NCBI GenBank assembly: GCA_950097145.1
Contig: CATNCF010000031.1
Coordinates: forward strand, 1 to 34,964
Length of the DNA stretch: 34,964 bases
Reading direction: 5' to 3'
From: an uncultured Lachnospiraceae bacterium
Lineage (GTDB): Bacteria; Bacillota; Clostridia; Lachnospirales; Lachnospiraceae
The notes below the pieces were generated by a model. The model was not told the origin of the DNA. It made no database searches and was given only the letters and a program-made list of their open reading frames with translations. Shown one piece after another: positions 23,333 to 31,359 of the stretch (position 1 is the stretch's first letter; each line of letters opens with the position of its first letter). The translations under genes and the position numbers were made by a program.

Positions 23333-24397
23333 ATGGCGGCATGGGAGAAAAATGTGCGGAGGGTCATTCCCTATACACCGGGAGAACAGCCCAATTGCAC
23401 AGATATTATCAAATTAAATACAAATGAGAATCCGTATCCTCCGTCACCGGAAGCGATGGCGGTTCTGCGGAATATGGACGGAGAGCTGTTAAGAAAATAT
23501 CCGGATCCCACGGCAGGCGGCCTGATACGGGAGCTTGCAGGGTATTATAGGGTAAAACCGGAACAGGTTTTTGTTGGAGTAGGCTCTGATGACGTGCTGG
23601 CAATGAGTTTTCTGACTTTTTTTAATGGGAAGAAACCAATTCTGTTTCCAGATATTACGTATTCTTTTTATGATGTGTGGGCAGATTTGTACCGGATTCC
23701 CTATGAATGCCAGCCCCTTGACAATAATTTTGAAATCTGCACAGAAGATTATAAAAAAGACTGTGGAGGTATTGTAATCCCCAATCCGAACGCCCCGACA
23801 GGAGTAGAGAAAGATTTGTCACAGATAGAAGAAATCATTGCTGCCAATTCAGATGTGATTGTAATCATTGATGAGGCATATATTGATTTTGGAGGGGAAT
23901 CGGCGGTGAAATTATTACAGGGATATGAAAATCTGCTGGTAGTCCAGACCTTTTCAAAATCCAGAAGCCTTGCAGGAATGCGGATTGGCTATGGGTTTGG
24001 AAACGAGAAACTGATAAAATATTTAAGCGATGTGAAATTTTCCTTTAATTCTTATACGATGAATCCGGCTGCAATTGCCATGGGAGCGGCGGCAGTCCGG
24101 GATGACGCTTATTTCAGGAAGACGATTGGGAACATCATTTCTACAAGGGAATGGACGAAAAGGGAGCTTGCCCGTCTGGGATTTGTTTTTCCAGATTCCA
24201 AAAGTAATTTTATTTTTGCAAGCCATCCCAAAGTTCCTGCAGTAGAAATTTTTGAGGCGCTGAAAGCACAGGGAATTTATGTGCGGTATTTTGCAAAACC
24301 CAGGATAGATAATTACCTGAGAATTTCCATTGGCACCGACAGACAGATGCAGGCGCTAATCACATTTTTAGAACAATATTTAGGAGAGAATGTATGA
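23333..24397 (+). CDS. hisC: histidinol-phosphate aminotransferase-type enzyme (HisC-like)
   Basis: This 354-residue PLP enzyme matches the HisC/CobD branch of aminotransferases: KLNTNENPYPPSPE at 27-40, RKYPDPTAGGLI, the PNPNAPTG motif at 150-157, IIDEAYIDFG, and the Schiff-base lysine Lys209 in TFSKSRSLAGMRIGY. NYLRISIGT near the end carries the substrate arginine. HisC makes histidinol phosphate in histidine synthesis, but related enzymes act on aromatic amino acids or other phosphorylated substrates, and the rest of the his operon is absent from this window. AGGAGG lies before the ATG. The stop overlaps the next gene by four bases (ATGA), so the two are translationally coupled. Confidence 0.82.
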   Translation: MAAWEKNVRRVIPYTPGEQPNCTDIIKLNTNENPYPPSPEAMAVLRNMDGELLRKYPDPTAGGLIRELAGYYRVKPEQVFVGVGSDDVLAMSFLTFFNGKKPILFPDITYSFYDVWADLYRIPYECQPLDNNFEICTEDYKKDCGGIVIPNPNAPTGVEKDLSQIEEIIAANSDVIVIIDEAYIDFGGESAVKLLQGYENLLVVQTFSKSRSLAGMRIGYGFGNEKLIKYLSDVKFSFNSYTMNPAAIAMGAAAVRDDAYFRKTIGNIISTREWTKRELARLGFVFPDSKSNFIFASHPKVPAVEIFEALKAQGIYVRYFAKPRIDNYLRISIGTDRQMQALITFLEQYLGENV

Positions 24398-25242
24398 TTA
24401 AAATGATTTTGAAGGGCGTGATGATGGGAGTGGCAAATATTATTCCCGGAGTCAGTGGCGGGACTATGGCAGTTTCTATGGGCATTTATGATAAAATGAT
24501 TCATGCGGCAACCCATTTGTTTTCTGAATTTAAGAAAAGTATGAAGATCCTGATTCCCATTGTAATTGGAATGGGGATTGGTATTGTGGCGCTGGCGCGG
24601 ATGATAGAGTTTATGTTTGCCAGGGTGCCGTTTCAAACAAACCTTCTGTTTATTGGACTGATTGTAGGCGGGCTTCCGGCAATCACAGGAAAGGTGAAGG
24701 GAAAAACAATCCGTCTCAGTCATATACTTGCATTTTTGATATTTTTTGCACTGGTTGCCGGGTTTGCCATGCTGGGAGAGCAGGAGGGAACAGCAGCAGA
24801 CTTAAGTTTTAGCATGGTGAATGTCATAAAACTTTTTGGGGTAGGCGTCGTGGCCTCCGCCACAATGGTTATTCCCGGGGTCAGTGGTTCCATGATGCTA
24901 ATGCTGATGGGATATTATAATCCAATTCTAAGTGAGATTAATAGTTTTATTGATCATTTGGTCCGCTTTGATGTACCGGGGCTTCTGGAGGGCTGTAAAG
25001 TATTAGTTCCCTTTGGAATTGGTGTGGCTGCAGGGATTTTTGCAATTGCCAAGGCCGTTGAGATTATTTTTGAAAGATTTCCGGAAATTGCTTATTGGGC
25101 GATTATTGGACTGATTGTGGCGTCTCCGGTGGCGATTTTTCTTATGAATAGTTTTGGCACAATTACCATTCTCAATGTTGTTACAGGAATTGCAGCCCTT
25201 GCCCTTGGGGCGTTTATTTCATTGAAACTGGGGGAAGAGTAA
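24394..25242 (+). CDS. DUF368 membrane protein (predicted polyprenyl-phosphate translocase, PopT-like)
   Basis: The 282-residue protein has about eight membrane segments and two copies of the family's hallmark: PGVSGGTMAVSMG at about 18-30 and PGVSGSMMLMLMG near 170, which suggests an internal two-fold repeat. DUF368 proteins have been reported to recycle undecaprenyl phosphate across the membrane, an assignment I know from published work on this family and carry over by similarity. Undecaprenyl phosphate carries cell-wall and capsule sugars. The start overlaps the hisC-like stop by four bases, and the DUF1294 gene follows after four bases. No start ambiguity was seen. Confidence 0.85.
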   Translation: MIKMILKGVMMGVANIIPGVSGGTMAVSMGIYDKMIHAATHLFSEFKKSMKILIPIVIGMGIGIVALARMIEFMFARVPFQTNLLFIGLIVGGLPAITGKVKGKTIRLSHILAFLIFFALVAGFAMLGEQEGTAADLSFSMVNVIKLFGVGVVASATMVIPGVSGSMMLMLMGYYNPILSEINSFIDHLVRFDVPGLLEGCKVLVPFGIGVAAGIFAIAKAVEIIFERFPEIAYWAIIGLIVASPVAIFLMNSFGTITILNVVTGIAALALGAFISLKLGEE

Positions 25243-25246
25243 AGGA

Positions 25247-25531
25247 ATGCCGGAATTTTGGATAGATGTACAGCGTCTGTGCCTGCTGTATGTATGTCTG
25301 ATCAATCTCGTGGGTTTTATATGGATGGGGCTGGATAAATGGAAGGCAAAACATAAGAGATGGCGGATTGCAGAGAAGACATTTTTTCTTATAAGTATTT
25401 TGGGAGGAAGTCTTGGAACTTGGGCGGGAATGTATCTGTTCCGCCATAAGACCAGGCATTGGTATTTTGTAGTGGGAATACCGGTGATATTAGGATTACA
25501 GATTTTTTTCTTATTGACATTCAAAATATAA
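25247..25531 (+). CDS. DUF1294 small membrane protein
   Basis: This 94-residue protein has about three hydrophobic segments separated by basic loops. The family pattern is visible: a central MGLDKWKAKHKRWRIAE with basic residues, then LGGSLGTWAGMYLFRHKTRH, which matches the conserved GG(S/T)xG and FRHKTxH motif of DUF1294. Its role is unknown; the family is widespread in Firmicutes as a short membrane protein. It begins four bases after the DUF368 gene and ends within the left arm of an inverted repeat that overlaps the glyA promoter, so the operon end and the next promoter are interleaved. Confidence 0.85.
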   Translation: MPEFWIDVQRLCLLYVCLINLVGFIWMGLDKWKAKHKRWRIAEKTFFLISILGGSLGTWAGMYLFRHKTRHWYFVVGIPVILGLQIFFLLTFKI

Positions 25532-25542
25532 CATTATATCAT
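25514..25542 (+). promoter_or_regulatory. promoter of glyA
   Basis: A perfect TTGACA (25514-25519) sits inside the end of the DUF1294 gene; TATCAT (25537-25542) follows after 17 bases, and glyA starts 64 bases later. Confidence 0.65.
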
Positions 25543-25559
25543 TAATGCGTTATATTTTG
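25522..25559 (+). repeat. inverted repeat over the glyA promoter
   Basis: Perfect 11-base arms CAAAATATAAC (25522-25532) and GTTATATTTTG (25549-25559) flank a 16-base centre. The left arm lies in the promoter spacer and the right arm at the predicted transcription start, so it may be an operator or a weak terminator for the upstream operon. It does not match the PurR box pattern that controls glyA in some Firmicutes. Confidence 0.6.
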
Positions 25560-25605
25560 TGATGAAAGAAATGCAAAAATAGAGAAAGACGAAAGGAAAA
25601 AGGAC

Positions 25606-26844
25606 ATGTATTCATTTGATGAAGTGAAAAAAGCAGACACAGCGGTGGCAGAGGCTATTACAGCGGAACTGGAACGGCAGAACAGCCATATTGAGCTGAT
25701 TGCATCTGAAAACTGGGTGAGCAAGGCAGTTATGGCAGCAATGGGAAGTCCCATGACCAATAAGTATGCAGAAGGGTATCCTGGCAAGCGGTATTATGGC
25801 GGCTGTGAGTGTGTGGATATTGTAGAGAACCTTGCCATAGAGCGTGCAAAAAAGTTGTTTGGCTGTGATTATGCCAATGTACAGCCCCACTCTGGAGCAC
25901 AGGCAAATATGGCGGTGCAGTTTGCCATGTTAGAGCCAGGAGATACAGTGATGGGAATGAACCTGGATCACGGCGGACATTTAACACATGGCAGTCCGGT
26001 AAATTTCTCTGGTTCTTATTTTAAGATTGTACCTTATGGAGTAAACGATGAAGGATTTATTGATTATGATAAGGTAAGGAAAATTGCTTTGGAGTGTAAC
26101 CCCAAAATGATTATTGCAGGGGCAAGTGCCTATGCAAGAACCATTGACTTTAAGAAATTCCGGGAGATTGCAGATGAAGCGGGCGCTTATCTCATGGTAG
26201 ATATGGCGCATATTGCGGGACTAGTGGCCGCCGGGCTTCATCCAAGTCCGATTCCCTATGCCCATGTGGTAACTACTACTACCCATAAGACACTTCGGGG
26301 GCCAAGAGGAGGAATGATTCTGGCAAATCAAGAGATGGCGGACAAGTTTAACTTTAATAAGGCAGTGTTTCCAGGAATTCAGGGAGGTCCCCTGATGCAT
26401 GTAATTGCTGCAAAAGCAGTCTGCTTTCAGGAAGCTTTAGAGGACGGTTTTAAAGTTTACCAGCAGAATATTGTGAATAACGCCCAGGCATTGGCCAAAG
26501 GGCTCATGGACAGAGAGATTAAATTGGTATCCGGCGGAACAGACAACCATCTGATGCTGGTAGATTTGACCAACTATGATTTAACTGGAAAAGCTGTGGA
26601 GAAGCTGTTGGATTCTGTGAATATTACCTGTAATAAGAATACAATTCCCAATGATCCGAAATCTCCATTCGTCACTAGCGGAATCCGCCTCGGGACTCCG
26701 GCAATCACTTCCAGAGGATTTACAGAAGCGGATATGGATCAAGTGGCAGAATGCATTGCGAAAATGATAAAAGAGAAAGAAGCGGCTTCCGAGGAAGTAC
26801 GCAAAGGAGTAAAAGAACTGACAGATAAATATCCTTTGATGTAA
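25606..26844 (+). CDS. glyA: serine hydroxymethyltransferase
   Basis: GlyA interconverts serine and glycine using tetrahydrofolate and supplies one-carbon units. The 412-residue length is typical. The PLP Schiff-base lysine is Lys228 in [17 protein letters not shown]. The folate and PLP contacts appear in [41 protein letters not shown], and [13 protein letters not shown]. The gene is a single transcription unit between its own promoter and the strong bidirectional terminator at 26882-26936. Confidence 0.97.
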   Translation: MYSFDEVKKADTAVAEAITAELERQNSHIELIASENWVSKAVMAAMGSPMTNKYAEGYPGKRYYGGCECVDIVENLAIERAKKLFGCDYANVQPHSGAQANMAVQFAMLEPGDTVMGMNLDHGGHLTHGSPVNFSGSYFKIVPYGVNDEGFIDYDKVRKIALECNPKMIIAGASAYARTIDFKKFREIADEAGAYLMVDMAHIAGLVAAGLHPSPIPYAHVVTTTTHKTLRGPRGGMILANQEMADKFNFNKAVFPGIQGGPLMHVIAAKAVCFQEALEDGFKVYQQNIVNNAQALAKGLMDREIKLVSGGTDNHLMLVDLTNYDLTGKAVEKLLDSVNITCNKNTIPNDPKSPFVTSGIRLGTPAITSRGFTEADMDQVAECIAKMIKEKEAASEEVRKGVKELTDKYPLM

Positions 26845-26881
26845 GTTTGTAGAGAATACAACTCTATGTAGAAACTCATTC

Positions 26882-26936
26882 AAAAACATCCTTGCAGGAA
26901 TCTATGGAACATATAAATTCTTGTAAGGATGTTTTT
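26882..26936. terminator. bidirectional terminator between glyA and the MCP gene
   Basis: A 20-bp stem, 18 Watson-Crick pairs and two G-T pairs, with arms at 26882-26901 and 26917-26936 and a 15-base loop, ends in five A on one side and five T on the other. It can serve both convergent genes. Confidence 0.92.
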
Positions 26937-26948
26937 AAGTATTTAAAA

Positions 26949-28628
26949 TTATTTCCGAAGCTGGAATTTATTGACAGAAACTTTGAGATCTTTCGATTGT
27001 TTGTAAAGTTCCTGAGCAGAAGCCGCTGATTTTTCTGCTGTGCTGGCGTTGGTCTGGACAACCTCTGCAATCTGTTCCATACCCATGGTCAACTGATGGA
27101 GTGACTGGGACTGCTGCGTTGCAGATTCTGCAATCTGCTCAATCAATTCCGTTGCCTGTTTTGCGCCTACGACTACTAAGGCGAGAGATTCTGTGGTTTC
27201 TGTAGACAGTGCAGAACCATTCCGGATCATTTTAATTGAATTTTCAATGAGTTCTGTAATATGTTGTGCTGAGACAGAACTCTTATTGGCAAGATTCTGT
27301 ACTTCATCGGCTACAACGGCAAAGCCTTTTCCAGCTTCTCCAGCCCGTGCAGCTTCTACAGCGGCATTCAGGGCAAGAATATTTGTCTGGAAAGAAATAT
27401 CTTCAATTGTTTTAATAATTCCTCCGATTTCCCGAGAAGCATTGGAGATATCTTCCATGGCTGAGGTGAGCAGGCCCATCTTATCATTGGCCACAAGGAG
27501 CTGTTTTGCTGCTTCTGTGGAACATTTCCATGCAGTGTCGGCATCGTGGGACGTACGGTCTACCTGGCCGGATAATTCCTGAATGCTGGATGATAATTCC
27601 TGGACAGCAGATGCCTGCTGGACAGCGCCGTCAGAAAGAAGGCGGGCGTCAGAAGCCATTTTGCTGGATTCTTCCGAGACTTGTTCAGCCGTTTGATTAA
27701 TCTGGGCAAGGGCACGGTTTAAAGATTCCAAAATCTGGCGCATTGCATTCTGAATGGGAAGAAATTCTCCACGATAATTATTGCCGATAGAAAGATCCAT
27801 ATTTCCTTCTGCCATATCAGCCAGTTTGGAATCAATATCCTGTATGTATTTCTTAAGTTCTCGTTTCGTCTCATGAATCGATTCCACCAGCATTCCAATT
27901 TCAGAGGTGTCTGACAGCATGGAGAACTCAGCGGAGAGATTACCCTGGGAAATTTCCCCCATTTGATCACGAACTTTAATTACAGGACGGAGAATCCGCA
28001 GCCTGGTAACGAGCATGATAAATAACTGCATGAGCCCAACAATGATAAAAGCTGCGATCATGGAATATTCAATAGATTCAGCCTTTTTGGAAAGAACCTG
28101 CACTTCGGAGAAAGTCCGGTTATCCAGGTCAGCCAGAAATTGTTCCTTGATCGAGTTAATTTCTGCAATGGAAGTACTGTAATCCTTTCCGTAGACATAG
28201 TCCAGGGCGTCTTTCATATTCCCGGCCTGGACGTTTTTCATAGCTTCATCTTCTAAAGGCACCAGATTGTCGGAAAGAGCGGACATGTCGTCTATCATAC
28301 CCTGTTCCTCAGCAGTTATGCCGATTTCCTGCATTGCTGCAACGCCTTTGTCACGATTTTTCAGCTCATTGACTTCATTCCAGTAATTATCGTAATGCAC
28401 CTGTTCGCCTGTGGAAGCATATGCACGGACTTCATTGGTGAGATATGCGGAACCGTTCATAAAGCGGTTGGCATTGTAAGTAAGCATAAAACGATCTTCG
28501 TTTGCTTTGTTCAACTGCCCATTTACCTTGGTAAATGACAATAAGGAAAAGATCAGAAAAAAAAGGGATGCAATTGAAATTCCATTCAAAAGATAGATTA
28601 GAGTGGATTGTTTGATAGTTTTTTTCAT
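26949..28628 (-). CDS. methyl-accepting chemotaxis protein
   Basis: This 559-residue receptor senses an extracellular signal and controls CheA. A short cytoplasmic start is followed by TM1 (about 10-32), an extracellular all-helical domain of about 155 residues that resembles the four-helix-bundle type, TM2 (about 188-210), a HAMP linker ([19 protein letters not shown]), then a long cytoplasmic coiled coil. The signalling hairpin tip reads [20 protein letters not shown] followed by [13 protein letters not shown], as in all MCPs. GGAGG lies eight bases before the ATG at 28628; the frame extends upstream to 28661, but that start has no such site. No other chemotaxis gene is nearby. The ligand is not predictable, and no CheR-tether pentapeptide is seen at the C-terminus. 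Confidence 0.93.
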   Translation of the reverse strand: MKKTIKQSTLIYLLNGISIASLFFLIFSLLSFTKVNGQLNKANEDRFMLTYNANRFMNGSAYLTNEVRAYASTGEQVHYDNYWNEVNELKNRDKGVAAMQEIGITAEEQGMIDDMSALSDNLVPLEDEAMKNVQAGNMKDALDYVYGKDYSTSIAEINSIKEQFLADLDNRTFSEVQVLSKKAESIEYSMIAAFIIVGLMQLFIMLVTRLRILRPVIKVRDQMGEISQGNLSAEFSMLSDTSEIGMLVESIHETKRELKKYIQDIDSKLADMAEGNMDLSIGNNYRGEFLPIQNAMRQILESLNRALAQINQTAEQVSEESSKMASDARLLSDGAVQQASAVQELSSSIQELSGQVDRTSHDADTAWKCSTEAAKQLLVANDKMGLLTSAMEDISNASREIGGIIKTIEDISFQTNILALNAAVEAARAGEAGKGFAVVADEVQNLANKSSVSAQHITELIENSIKMIRNGSALSTETTESLALVVVGAKQATELIEQIAESATQQSQSLHQLTMGMEQIAEVVQTNASTAEKSAASAQELYKQSKDLKVSVNKFQLRK

Positions 28629-28903
28629 ATTTTGTCCTCCAGGTCTTTCTTTATCAAACATACTTCCTCTGTTGAAAGATACAGGAATTTCAATCAGATA
28701 AAAAGTATGGTGTAATGTTATGTCTCTAGTTTACAGAAAATAACAATGAAATTCAAGCCATAAGTTGAATTTTGTCGTGGAAATAGTTTCTATTATTTAT
28801 GTTCTGTTTAGGGATTCCCTCAGGACATTCAAAGCTGCGCGTGTGCAAAAAGGCGGAATTTGTCTGTTATCATGTATTTAAGAAAATATTAATAAATTTC
28901 GTT

Positions 28904-28923
28904 AGGATTTATAAAGGATTTAT
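28904..28923 (+). promoter_or_regulatory. 11-bp-phased direct repeat upstream of the MacAB-like operon
   Basis: AGGATTTAT occurs at 28904-28912 and again at 28915-28923, exactly 11 bases apart (one helical turn). This is the arrangement bound by OmpR/PhoB-type response regulators, and it overlaps the likely -35/-10 region of the operon (TATGAT at 28921-28926). No regulator gene is next to it. Confidence 0.5.
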
Positions 28924-28926
28924 GAT

Positions 28927-28959
28927 AAGATGGTTGTGATAATGATGGATAACCATCTT
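28927..28959 (+). promoter_or_regulatory. inverted repeat at the MacAB-like operon start
   Basis: Perfect 9-base arms AAGATGGTT (28927-28935) and AACCATCTT (28951-28959) flank 15 bases that contain GATAAT (28938-28943) preceded by TG. It may be an operator or the 5' hairpin of the leader RNA, about 40 bases before the first start codon. Confidence 0.5.
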
Positions 28960-29001
28960 TAAAGGCAGGAACAGATAGGTGAAAAGACCAGGAGGAAAGT
29001 G

Positions 29002-30522
29002 ATGAATAAGAAGAAATTAGGCATTATCATTGCTGCTGCGGCAGTTATTTTGGCAGCGGCAGGTGGGGGTGCATGGTATTTATTAAAAGGAAACGGCGGA
29101 GGGAACAGCGCAGATAAGGTATTTGTGGAGAGTGTGGCGTCACTTATTTCTTCTAATTCCGGAGCACAGAACCGTTATTCCGGGGTGGTGGAAGCCCAGG
29201 AGAGCTGGAAGGTAAATAAGGAGGCAGAACGAGAGGTAAAAGAACTCTTTGTGGAAGAAGGCGATATGGTAGAAGAAGGCGATCCGCTGTTTGAGTATGA
29301 TATGGAGGATGTAAAAGCAGAACTTGCGCAGGCTGCTCTGGATTTGGAAGGAATGCAGAATGAAATTACAGATTATCAAACCCAGATCAGCCAGCTTACC
29401 AAGGAGAGAAATTCCGCGTCAGCCGATGAGAAATACCAATATACTGCGGATATACAGGAAAAAGAAAATGGCATTAAGCAGACAGAGTATAATATTGAGA
29501 GCAAAAAGGCAGAGATGGAGAAGAAACAGCAGTCCATTGATAATGCTGTGGTGAAAAGCAAGATTGCCGGAGTTGTAAAGAAAATTAATAATTCTAACAG
29601 CGATGCTATGCTGGGAGAAGATACTTCTTATATGACCGTGCTTGCCGTAGGGGATTTCCGGGTGAAGGGAACTGTCACGGAAACCAATGTGCAGATGCTG
29701 TCGGAGGAGCAGCCCGTGCTTCTGCGGTCCAGAATTGATGAGGAGCAGACCTGGACAGGAACCATCAGTAAAATTGATACCCAGAATGAAGTATCTGACA
29801 ATAATGAAGACGGTATGTATTATGATTCTGGCAGCGGTATGGAAAAAGCCACGAAGTATCCCTTTTATATTGCGCTGGATTCCACGGACGGGCTGATGAT
29901 GGGGCAACATCTTTTTATTGAGCTGGATCAGGGACAGACGGAAGAGAAAGAAGGAATCTGGCTGTTTGAAGGATATATTGTCCAGGAGGAGGAGAATGCC
30001 TATGTCTGGACAGCAGATGCAAAAAATAAATTGGAGAAGCGTATTGTGGAATTGGGAGAATATGATGAAAATCTGGGCCAGTATGAGATTTTGTCAGGGC
30101 TTACCGAAGAGGATCTCATTGCATTTCCAATGGAAGGCTTGTATGAGGGCGTAACAGCGGTCACCAATGCCGAGGAAGTGGATTACACTTCTCCCCTTTA
30201 TAATCAGGAAGGAGAAGAAGGCGGAGAAGAAGATCTGGAAGGCGGCGCAGATTTTGAAAGCGATGGAAATTTAGAGGGAGACACAGATTTTGAAAGCGAC
30301 GGGGATTTAGAAGGTGACACAGATTTTGAAAGCGACGGAGATTTAGAGGGAGACACAGATTCAGAAAGTGAAGGGGATATGGAAGGCAGCGAAGATTCAG
30401 GCGGCAGTGATACGACAGAAGGAGGAGACGGCCCGGCAACGCTGCATAAGATTGGCGTTGTTGGGGAGCCTGTGGGCGCAGCAGATGGAGGCAGTGTTGA
30501 CGAAGGGCAGGATTCAGAATAG
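29002..30522 (+). CDS. membrane fusion (HlyD/MacA-like) subunit 1 with acidic repeat tail
   Basis: This 506-residue protein has an N-terminal membrane helix (about 6-27). An outside part follows the adaptor layout: a half-motif ELFVEEGDMVEEGDPLFEYD (about 81-100), a coiled-coil hairpin of about 85 residues (102-186), then the second lipoyl half KSKIAGVVKKI and a beta barrel (TVTETNVQMLSEEQPVLLRS). The C-terminal 95 residues are highly acidic. They include a 12-residue unit of the form DFESDGDLEGDT repeated three to four times (residues 417-464), encoded by a 36-bp DNA repeat, and end in a Gly/Glu/Ser-rich tail. AGGAGG lies six bases before the ATG at 29002; a GTG three bases earlier is less likely. 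The ATPase gene follows after 21 bases, so the two proteins belong to one system. Confidence 0.85.
   Translation: MNKKKLGIIIAAAAVILAAAGGGAWYLLKGNGGGNSADKVFVESVASLISSNSGAQNRYSGVVEAQESWKVNKEAEREVKELFVEEGDMVEEGDPLFEYDMEDVKAELAQAALDLEGMQNEITDYQTQISQLTKERNSASADEKYQYTADIQEKENGIKQTEYNIESKKAEMEKKQQSIDNAVVKSKIAGVVKKINNSNSDAMLGEDTSYMTVLAVGDFRVKGTVTETNVQMLSEEQPVLLRSRIDEEQTWTGTISKIDTQNEVSDNNEDGMYYDSGSGMEKATKYPFYIALDSTDGLMMGQHLFIELDQGQTEEKEGIWLFEGYIVQEEENAYVWTADAKNKLEKRIVELGEYDENLGQYEILSGLTEEDLIAFPMEGLYEGVTAVTNAEEVDYTSPLYNQEGEEGGEEDLEGGADFESDGNLEGDTDFESDGDLEGDTDFESDGDLEGDTDSESEGDMEGSEDSGGSDTTEGGDGPATLHKIGVVGEPVGAADGGSVDEGQDSE
30250..30393 (+). repeat. 36-bp tandem repeat in the adaptor gene
   Basis: Three close copies (30250-30285, 30286-30321, 30322-30357) and one degraded copy (30358-30393) encode the acidic 12-residue units. 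The unit length keeps the reading frame, so copy number can change without truncating the protein. Confidence 0.92.
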
Positions 30523-30543
30523 AAGCCGGAGGGATGAACAGCT

Positions 30544-31359
30544 ATGATATTAGATTTACAAAATATATATAAAGACTATCAGCAGGATAAGCTGGTGGTT
30601 CCAGTTTTAAAAGATGTTTCCCTTCAGGTCGAAGAAGGAGAATATGTGGCAGTTATGGGACCGTCCGGCTCCGGAAAGACTACACTGATGAATATTATTG
30701 GGTGTCTGGACCGTCCAACTTCTGGAACATACCTGCTTGCCGGTGAGGATGTGCAGAAGTGCAGGGATAAGGAAATGTCGGATCTCCGGCTTAGGAGTAT
30801 TGGATTTGTCTTTCAGAGTTTCCAACTTCTTTCCAGGCAGTCTGCGCTGGAAAATGTTGCACTGCCTTTGAGTTATGCCGGAATTAAGAAGAAAGAGCGC
30901 AGGGAGAGAGCTACCCAGGCGCTGGAACGTGTGGGACTGGGCGATCGTGTGACATTTAAGCCCACTCAGTTGTCCGGCGGACAGAAACAGAGGGTTGCCA
31001 TTGCGCGTGCCATGGTAAATAATCCCAAAATACTGCTTGCAGATGAGCCTACTGGAGCATTGGATTCTAAATCCGGCCAGCAGATTATGGAACTGTTTCA
31101 GCAATTAAATGATGAGGGCGTTACAATTGTAATGATTACCCATGATAGAAACATTGCATCCAAGGCAAAGCGGATTGTGCATATTATTGACGGTATGATT
31201 ACAGAGGGTGAAAATGGACAGACTGAAAATTTGAATGATGAAATGTCAGAAGAAGGTGACGGACTGGAATATGATCAGGGTGAAATAGAGGCAGAAGAAA
31301 GCATCCCGTCAGAGAAGGAAGAGGAACATGGAGATGGCAAGGAGGCGGAGAATGAATAA
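30544..31359 (+). CDS. MacB-type ABC transporter ATP-binding protein with acidic C-terminal tail
   Basis: This 271-residue ATPase energises the transporter formed with the permease at 32949-34202. The motifs are canonical: Walker A GPSGSGKTT (39-47), signature LSGGQKQR (143-150), Walker B ILLADEPTGALDS (163-175), and the switch His200 in MITHD. The sequence is of the MacB/LolD/YknY type that couples to FtsX-like permeases rather than to multi-spanning exporters. Family members usually end near residue 225; this one continues for about 50 very acidic residues (EGENGQTENL to the end). The gene lies between two adaptor genes, and its end overlaps the second adaptor start by eight bases. Confidence 0.92.
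   Translation: MILDLQNIYKDYQQDKLVVPVLKDVSLQVEEGEYVAVMGPSGSGKTTLMNIIGCLDRPTSGTYLLAGEDVQKCRDKEMSDLRLRSIGFVFQSFQLLSRQSALENVALPLSYAGIKKKERRERATQALERVGLGDRVTFKPTQLSGGQKQRVAIARAMVNNPKILLADEPTGALDSKSGQQIMELFQQLNDEGVTIVMITHDRNIASKAKRIVHIIDGMITEGENGQTENLNDEMSEEGDGLEYDQGEIEAEESIPSEKEEEHGDGKEAENE

Larger units (their letters stand above)
28629..29001. other. divergent intergenic region between MCP and MacAB-like operon
   Basis: No gene is seen. The left part is AT-rich leader of the MCP gene, without a clear sigma-28 type box; TTGAAT with TAAACT 17 bases on is the best weak sigma-A candidate on the minus strand. The right end holds the regulatory DNA of the plus-strand operon (28904-28959). Confidence 0.5.
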
